A DNA stretch of 64,000 nt from Kumtagia sp964244725 (lineage in GTDB: Bacteria > Pseudomonadota > Alphaproteobacteria > Rhizobiales > Rhizobiaceae), in contig CAXTJQ010000012.1 in the NCBI GenBank assembly GCA_964244725.1, forward strand, positions 1-64,000. The letters run 5' to 3'. The notes below the pieces were generated by a model that was given only the letters and a program-made list of their open reading frames with translations, did not search any database and was not told the DNA's origin. Shown piece after piece: positions 59,824 to 64,000 of this stretch (position 1 is its first letter; each line of letters starts with the position of its first letter). The position numbers and the translations under genes are program-made.

Positions 59824-61464
59824 ATGACGATGATGTTCAACGGGCGCATGCGGCTCCTTCTCGGCGGCGCGGCCCTCTCCGCGATGATCCTCGCCGGCGC
59901 GCCGGCGATGGCCGAGACCCCCGCCGATACGCTGGTCGAGGCATGGGCGATCGACGACATCATCTCGCTCGATCCCGCCGAGGCGTTCGAACTGTCGACC
60001 GGCGAGATCACCGGCAACACCTACGACATGCTGGTGCGGCTCGACGCCAACGACACCACCAAGGTGATCGGCGGCGTCGCGGAAAGCTGGACCGTCTCGG
60101 ACGACGGCCTGACCTACACGTTCAAGCTCAAGCCGAACCTCGTCTTCGCGTCCGGCAATCCGCTGACCGCCGACGACGTCGCGTATTCCTTCGAGCGCGC
60201 GGTCAAGCTCAACAAGAGCCCGGCCTTTATCATACAGCAGTTCGGGCTGACCGCCGACAACGTCGCCGAAAAGGCGAAAGCGGGGGACCCGTCGACCTTC
60301 GTGTTCACCGTCGACAAGGCCTACGCGCCGACCTTCGTGCTGAACTGCCTGACGGCGACCGTCGGGGCGGTGGTGGACGCCAAGCTGGTCAAGGACCACG
60401 TCGCGGCGGCCACGCCGAGCGACGACTACAAGTTCGACAATGATTTCGGCAATGCCTGGCTGAAGACCAACTATGCCGGGTCGGGTCCCTACAAGACGGT
60501 GCAGTGGAAGGCGAACGAAGCGGTCGTGCTCGAAGCCAACGACAAATATTACGGCGTGAAAGGCGCGCTGAAACGGGTCGTCTATCGCCATGTCAAGGAA
60601 AGCGCGACGCAGCGCCTGATGCTGGAAAAGGGCGATATCGACGTGGCCCGCAACCTGCAGCCGGGCGACTACGCGTCGGTCGGCCAGAACGCGGACCTCG
60701 CCACCACGTCCGCGGCGAAAAGCACGGTCTACTACGTCAGCCTGAACCTGAAGAACCCCAACCTCGCCAAGCCCGAGGTTCGCGAGGCGTTCCACTATCT
60801 CGTCGACTACGACGCGCTGCAGGACACGCTGCTCAAGGGCATCGGCGAGACGCACCAGAACTTCCTGCCCAAGGGCATCCTCGGCGCGCTCGACGACAAG
60901 CCCTACAAGCTCGACATCGCCAAGGCCAAGGAACTGCTCGCCAAGGCCGGATTGGCCGACGGCTTCTCCGTCACCATGGACATGCGCACGCAGCAGCCGG
61001 TATCGGGCGTCGCCGAATCGATCCAGCAGACGGCGGCGCAGGCCGGCATCAAGATCGAGCTGATTCCGGAGGACTTCAAGCAGTTGCTGACCCGCTACCG
61101 GGCGCGCCAGCACGACATCGCCATCCTGCAATGGGGCGTCGATTACTGGGATCCGAACTCGAATGCCGAGACCTTCTCCACCAATCCCAACAACGCCGAC
61201 GATTCGATGAACAAGACGCTCGCCTGGCGCAACGCGTGGGACGTGCCGGCCGACATCCAGGCACAGTCTAAGGATGCGCTGACAGAGCGCGACGGCGCCA
61301 AACGCGCCGGGATGTACGGCGACCTGCAAACGAAGATCCGCGAGCAGGGGCCGTTCACCTTCCTCTGGCAGGAGACGGAGGTCGCCGGCCTGCGCAAAAA
61401 CGTCAAGGGCCTCAAGCTCGGGCCGACCTTCGACACCAACTTCATCGCGCCGGTCACGAAGTAG
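59824..61464 (+). CDS. Peptide ABC transporter substrate-binding protein
   Basis: A 546-residue periplasmic binding protein of the DppA/OppA family. The signal peptide is RLLLGGAALSAMILAGAPAMA, cleaved near residue 31. The mature part opens with TLVEAWAIDDIISLDPAEAF and contains GLTYTFKLKPNLVFASGNPLTADDV, the family signature. AGGGGAATC precedes the ATG at 59824. A hairpin in the gap before the permease gene probably stabilises its mRNA, as is usual for binding-protein genes. It binds peptides for the permeases that follow. Confidence 0.93.
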   Translation: MTMMFNGRMRLLLGGAALSAMILAGAPAMAETPADTLVEAWAIDDIISLDPAEAFELSTGEITGNTYDMLVRLDANDTTKVIGGVAESWTVSDDGLTYTFKLKPNLVFASGNPLTADDVAYSFERAVKLNKSPAFIIQQFGLTADNVAEKAKAGDPSTFVFTVDKAYAPTFVLNCLTATVGAVVDAKLVKDHVAAATPSDDYKFDNDFGNAWLKTNYAGSGPYKTVQWKANEAVVLEANDKYYGVKGALKRVVYRHVKESATQRLMLEKGDIDVARNLQPGDYASVGQNADLATTSAAKSTVYYVSLNLKNPNLAKPEVREAFHYLVDYDALQDTLLKGIGETHQNFLPKGILGALDDKPYKLDIAKAKELLAKAGLADGFSVTMDMRTQQPVSGVAESIQQTAAQAGIKIELIPEDFKQLLTRYRARQHDIAILQWGVDYWDPNSNAETFSTNPNNADDSMNKTLAWRNAWDVPADIQAQSKDALTERDGAKRAGMYGDLQTKIREQGPFTFLWQETEVAGLRKNVKGLKLGPTFDTNFIAPVTK

Positions 61465-61497
61465 TTTACTGGCGGCGTCCCGATGCGTGACATTTGC

Positions 61498-61525
61498 GAC
61501 GGCCCGCCTCGAATGGCGGGTCGTC
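61498..61525 (+). other. Intergenic stem-loop between binding-protein and permease genes
   Basis: GACGGCCCGCC and GGCGGGTCGTC form an 11-bp stem with one mismatch around TCGAAT, 34 bases after the binding-protein stop and 65 before the permease start. There is no T-run, so it probably blocks exonucleases and raises the relative level of the binding-protein transcript. Confidence 0.55.
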
Positions 61526-61589
61526 TAGCGAGGGTAGGCGCAACGGGTGCTTCGCCGTCGACCCTCCATCTTCGCGCCGATTGGCGCCA

Positions 61590-62648
61590 ATGACCGCGCT
61601 GGCTCCGGAAATCGCGCTACGCCGGCGTCCGCGCATGGCCGTGCCGCATGCGATCGGCCGCTTCGCCCTCGTCGGGGCGATCACCTTTTTCGGCCTCATC
61701 GCGGTCACCTTCTTTATCGGCCGCGTCGTGCCGATCGATCCCGTGCTGGCGATCGTCGGCGACCGCGCACCGGCCAGCGTCGTGGCGGCGGCGCGCAAGC
61801 TGTACGGCTTCGATCTGCCGATCTGGCAGCAATTCGCGCTCTATGTGAAGAAGGCGGTGACCGGCGATTTCGGCACCTCGATCCTGTCGACCCATCCCGT
61901 CTGGGAGGACATTCTCCACGTCTTTCCAGCAACGCTGGAGCTTTCGACGGTCGGCACGCTGATCGGCCTGATCCTCGGCATTCCGCTCGGCGTGCTGGCG
62001 GCGGTCAAGCGCGGCAGCGCGGTCGACCAGATCGTGCGCGTCATCGGACTGATCGGCTATTCGGTGCCGATCTTCTGGCTCGGCCTGATGGGTCTGCTGC
62101 TGTTTTACGCCAGGCTGGACTGGGTCGAGGGGCCGGGGCGCATCGGCATCGTCTACGAATACACGTTCACGCCGATCACCGGGCTGTTCCTGCTGGACGC
62201 CGTCCTGCAAGGCGATTGGGGTGCGTTTCGCGACATTTTCGGCCACATCATCCTGCCGGGGTCGCTGCTTGGCTATCTTTCGCTCGCCTATATCAGCCGC
62301 ATGACGCGCTCCTTCATGCTCGGCGAATTGTCGAAGGAATACATCGTCGCCGCGCGGGCCAAGGGGTTGTCTGAAAGTCGCATCATCTGGGGACATGCGC
62401 TGCGCAACGCCGCCGTGCCGCTGGTCACGGTGATCGCGCTGTCCTACGTCAATCTGCTCGAAGGCTCGGTGCTGACCGAGACGATCTTCTCGTGGCCCGG
62501 GATCGGCAACTACCTGTTCAATTCGCTGCAGAACGCCGACATGAACGCCGTCCTCGGGGCGACGATCTGCATCGGCGCGGTGTTCATCGCCGTCAATCTG
62601 TTGTCCGACCTGTTCTATCGCGTTCTCGATCCGAGGACGCGCGCTTGA
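61590..62648 (+). CDS. Peptide ABC transporter permease (DppB-like)
   Basis: A 352-residue permease with six membrane helices. It has the first-subunit pattern GRFALVGAITFFGLIAVTFFIGR near the N-terminus and the EAA-type loop region EYIVAARAKGLSESRIIWGHALRN near residue 255. The FSWPGIGNYLFNSLQNAD stretch close to the C-terminus is typical of DppB. ATG 61590 gives the normal N-terminus. The stop overlaps the TTG start of the next permease, so both halves are made together. Confidence 0.93.
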   Translation: MTALAPEIALRRRPRMAVPHAIGRFALVGAITFFGLIAVTFFIGRVVPIDPVLAIVGDRAPASVVAAARKLYGFDLPIWQQFALYVKKAVTGDFGTSILSTHPVWEDILHVFPATLELSTVGTLIGLILGIPLGVLAAVKRGSAVDQIVRVIGLIGYSVPIFWLGLMGLLLFYARLDWVEGPGRIGIVYEYTFTPITGLFLLDAVLQGDWGAFRDIFGHIILPGSLLGYLSLAYISRMTRSFMLGELSKEYIVAARAKGLSESRIIWGHALRNAAVPLVTVIALSYVNLLEGSVLTETIFSWPGIGNYLFNSLQNADMNAVLGATICIGAVFIAVNLLSDLFYRVLDPRTRA

Positions 62649-63565
62649 CCGTTGGCCCGGCTCCACCGACCCGGCGCGCCTGGCTGCTCGCGGAGCGGCC
62701 GGATTCGCGGCTGCAGGCGAGGCTCGGACGCGCCTATCTCACCTGGCGCAAAATTTCGGCCAATCCGCTCACCCTGATCGGCCTCGCGCTGATCGTGCTC
62801 TTGATCCTGACCGCGATCTTCGCGCCATGGCTCGCGCGCTACTCGCCGGTCTCCGGCGATCTGCGCCAGGGCCTGATGCCGCCGTCGGCAAGATACTGGT
62901 TCGGCACGGACGAGCAGGGCCGCGACATCTATTCGCGCATCGTCTACGGGTCGCGCATCACGCTCTACGTGGTGATCCTGGTCGCCGTCATCGCCGCGCC
63001 GATCGGGCTCGTCGTCGGCACGATCGCCGGCTACGCAGGCGGCTGGACCGATTCCGTCCTGATGCGCATCACCGACGTGTTCCTGGCCTTCCCCAAGCTC
63101 GTGCTCGCGCTGGCCTTCGTCGCGGCGCTGGGTCCCGGCATCGAGAACGCCGTGATCGCCATCGCCATCACGTCATGGCCGCCCTATGCCCGCATCGCGC
63201 GCGCCGAGACGCTGACGCTGCGCAACTCCGATTTCATTTCCGCCGTGCGGCTGATGGGCGCGTCGCCGTGGCGCATCGTGCTCAGGCACGTGATGCCGCT
63301 CTGCCTGTCGTCGCTGATCGTGCGCGTCACGCTCGACATGGCCGGCATCATCCTGGTGGCCGCAGGGTTGGGCTTCCTCGGGCTCGGCGCGCAGCCGCCG
63401 CAGCCGGAATGGGGCACGATGATCGCGACCGGCCGGCGCTACCTCCTCGACCAGTGGTGGGTCGCGGCGGCGCCCGGCTTCGCCATCCTGCTCGTCAGCC
63501 TCGCCTTCAACCTGCTCGGCGACGGGCTGCGCGACGCGCTCGATCCGCGCAGCGGCGATCAATGA
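62645..63565 (+). CDS. Peptide ABC transporter permease (DppC-like)
   Basis: A 306-residue permease starting with TTG that overlaps the preceding stop (TTGA). The N-terminal hydrophilic stretch before the first helix (ANPLTLIGLALIVLLILTAI) and the sequence YWFGTDEQGRDIYSRIVYG are typical of DppC. The EAA loop is SDFISAVRLMGASPWRIVLRHVMP, and GLGFLGLGAQPPQPEWGTMI follows. It pairs with the DppB-like protein to form the pore. Its stop overlaps the ATG of the ATPase gene by ATGA. Confidence 0.93.
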   Translation: MTVGPAPPTRRAWLLAERPDSRLQARLGRAYLTWRKISANPLTLIGLALIVLLILTAIFAPWLARYSPVSGDLRQGLMPPSARYWFGTDEQGRDIYSRIVYGSRITLYVVILVAVIAAPIGLVVGTIAGYAGGWTDSVLMRITDVFLAFPKLVLALAFVAALGPGIENAVIAIAITSWPPYARIARAETLTLRNSDFISAVRLMGASPWRIVLRHVMPLCLSSLIVRVTLDMAGIILVAAGLGFLGLGAQPPQPEWGTMIATGRRYLLDQWWVAAAPGFAILLVSLAFNLLGDGLRDALDPRSGDQ

Positions 63566-64000
63566 GCCCCTTGCTCGCCGTCGAGGACCTGCGCGTCGAT
63601 TTCCCGACCCGCACGGGCGTCGTGCAGGCCGTGCGTGGCGTCTCTTTCACGCTCGGGCGCGAGCGGCTCGGCATCGTCGGCGAAAGCGGCTCGGGAAAGT
63701 CGCAGACCGGCCGCGCCATCATCGGGCTCACGCCTTCGCGCGCCGAGGTGACGGCCAAAAAGCTGGAATTCGACGGCATCGACCTGGTGAAGGCGTCGGC
63801 CGGGCAGCGCCGCCGCCTGCGCGGCAAGCGCATCGCCATGGTGCTGCAGGACCCGAAATACTCGCTCAACCCGGTGATGAGCATCGGCCGCCAGATCGTC
63901 GAGACGCTGCGCACGCACGAGGCGTCGATCGGCAAGCGCGAGGCGCGAGATCGCGCCATGGCGATGCTGGAAGCCGTGCAGATCCGCAACCCGGCGCGCG
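63562..64000 (+). CDS. Peptide ABC transporter ATP-binding protein, N-terminal part
   Basis: The gene runs off the right edge after 146 codons. Walker A GESGSGKS near residue 40 and the Q-loop VLQDPKYSLNPVMSIGRQI near 96 identify a DppD-type ATPase; the signature and Walker B lie outside. ATGA overlap with the permease stop places it in the same operon. A second ATPase gene (DppF type) probably follows. Confidence 0.92.
   Translation, partial: MSPLLAVEDLRVDFPTRTGVVQAVRGVSFTLGRERLGIVGESGSGKSQTGRAIIGLTPSRAEVTAKKLEFDGIDLVKASAGQRRRLRGKRIAMVLQDPKYSLNPVMSIGRQIVETLRTHEASIGKREARDRAMAMLEAVQIRNPAR

Noticed and set aside
59746..61329. 527-codon minus-strand frame opposite the peptide-binding protein
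   Set aside because: Antisense shadow of a gene with signal peptide and family signature.
1..64000. tRNA, rRNA, prophage or integrative element
   Set aside because: No cloverleaf-like gene, ribosomal RNA stretch, integrase or attachment-site pair was recognised by eye; a covariance-model search would be needed to exclude small RNAs.

Overview
The window is about 64 kb of GC-rich DNA that reads as chromosome of an alphaproteobacterium, most probably Hyphomicrobiales (Rhizobiales). This rests on a MucR/Ros regulator, an iolD/iolE inositol pair, a zinc-type Fur regulator beside an azt/znu-like remnant, a split Cox-type molybdenum hydroxylase, a non-homologous end-joining Ku, and a pxpABC cluster carrying its own biotin carboxylase. 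No rRNA, tRNA, CRISPR array, integrase or insertion sequence was recognised. Most long antisense reading frames are shadows produced by high GC3.

Layout. 1-0.9 kb: 3' end of a transketolase/PDH-E1-like gene. 1.0-9.2 kb: an AraC regulator, three tandem 21-bp repeats, and an operon of SRPBCC protein, FAD subunit, 2Fe-2S subunit, a molybdopterin subunit split into two genes, MoxR ATPase, VWA protein and amidohydrolase. 9.2-10.1 kb: wreckage of a zinc ABC transporter, a zinc-box-like palindrome and zur. 10.2-12.4 kb: an ABC-2-like exporter. 12.5-33.2 kb: a large surface-glycan locus. Its plus-strand half (12.5-18.5 kb) has a KpsM-like permease flanked by two alpha/beta-hydrolase paralogues, then a galectin-like fusion and two further putative glycan enzymes. 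Its minus-strand half (18.6-33.2 kb) has glycosyltransferases, a cytidylyltransferase-RraA fusion, an arabinose-5-phosphate isomerase, a TPR protein and a Tat-exported beta-helix protein. 33.4-38.3 kb: an ABC/FtsX/AttH operon and a phosphatase. 38.5-40.7 kb: a cold-shock gene, and phnX with a FAD oxidoreductase. 41.2-44.7 kb: inositol genes and a small DMT transporter. 44.8-47.7 kb: mucR and htpG. 47.8-52.4 kb: 5-oxoprolinase genes interleaved with acetyl-CoA-carboxylase-like genes. 52.4-58.6 kb: ku, a large hybrid sensor kinase and small genes. 58.7-64 kb: a dipeptidase and a peptide ABC importer running off the window.

How the genes fit together. The glycan locus looks like a group-2-like capsule region in which KdsD/KpsF makes arabinose-5-phosphate and a cytidylyltransferase activates an acidic sugar. 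No Kdo-8-phosphate synthase and no KpsT ATPase are visible. The cytidylyltransferase is fused to an RraA-type pyruvate-aldolase fold that keeps its Arg-Asp pair, so the locus may make or salvage an unusual 2-keto-3-deoxy sugar acid. This fusion, the galectin-like domain and the paired hydrolases are the best candidates for undescribed biology. A 10-mer shared between the mucR promoter and the intergenic region upstream of the TPR gene hints at MucR control of the locus.

Smaller points of interest are the tandem operator-like repeats at 1.8 kb, the split molybdopterin subunit, the zinc-transporter remnant, a hairpin over the mucR start codon, and a biotin-carrier-like protein that has lost its biotinyl lysine.
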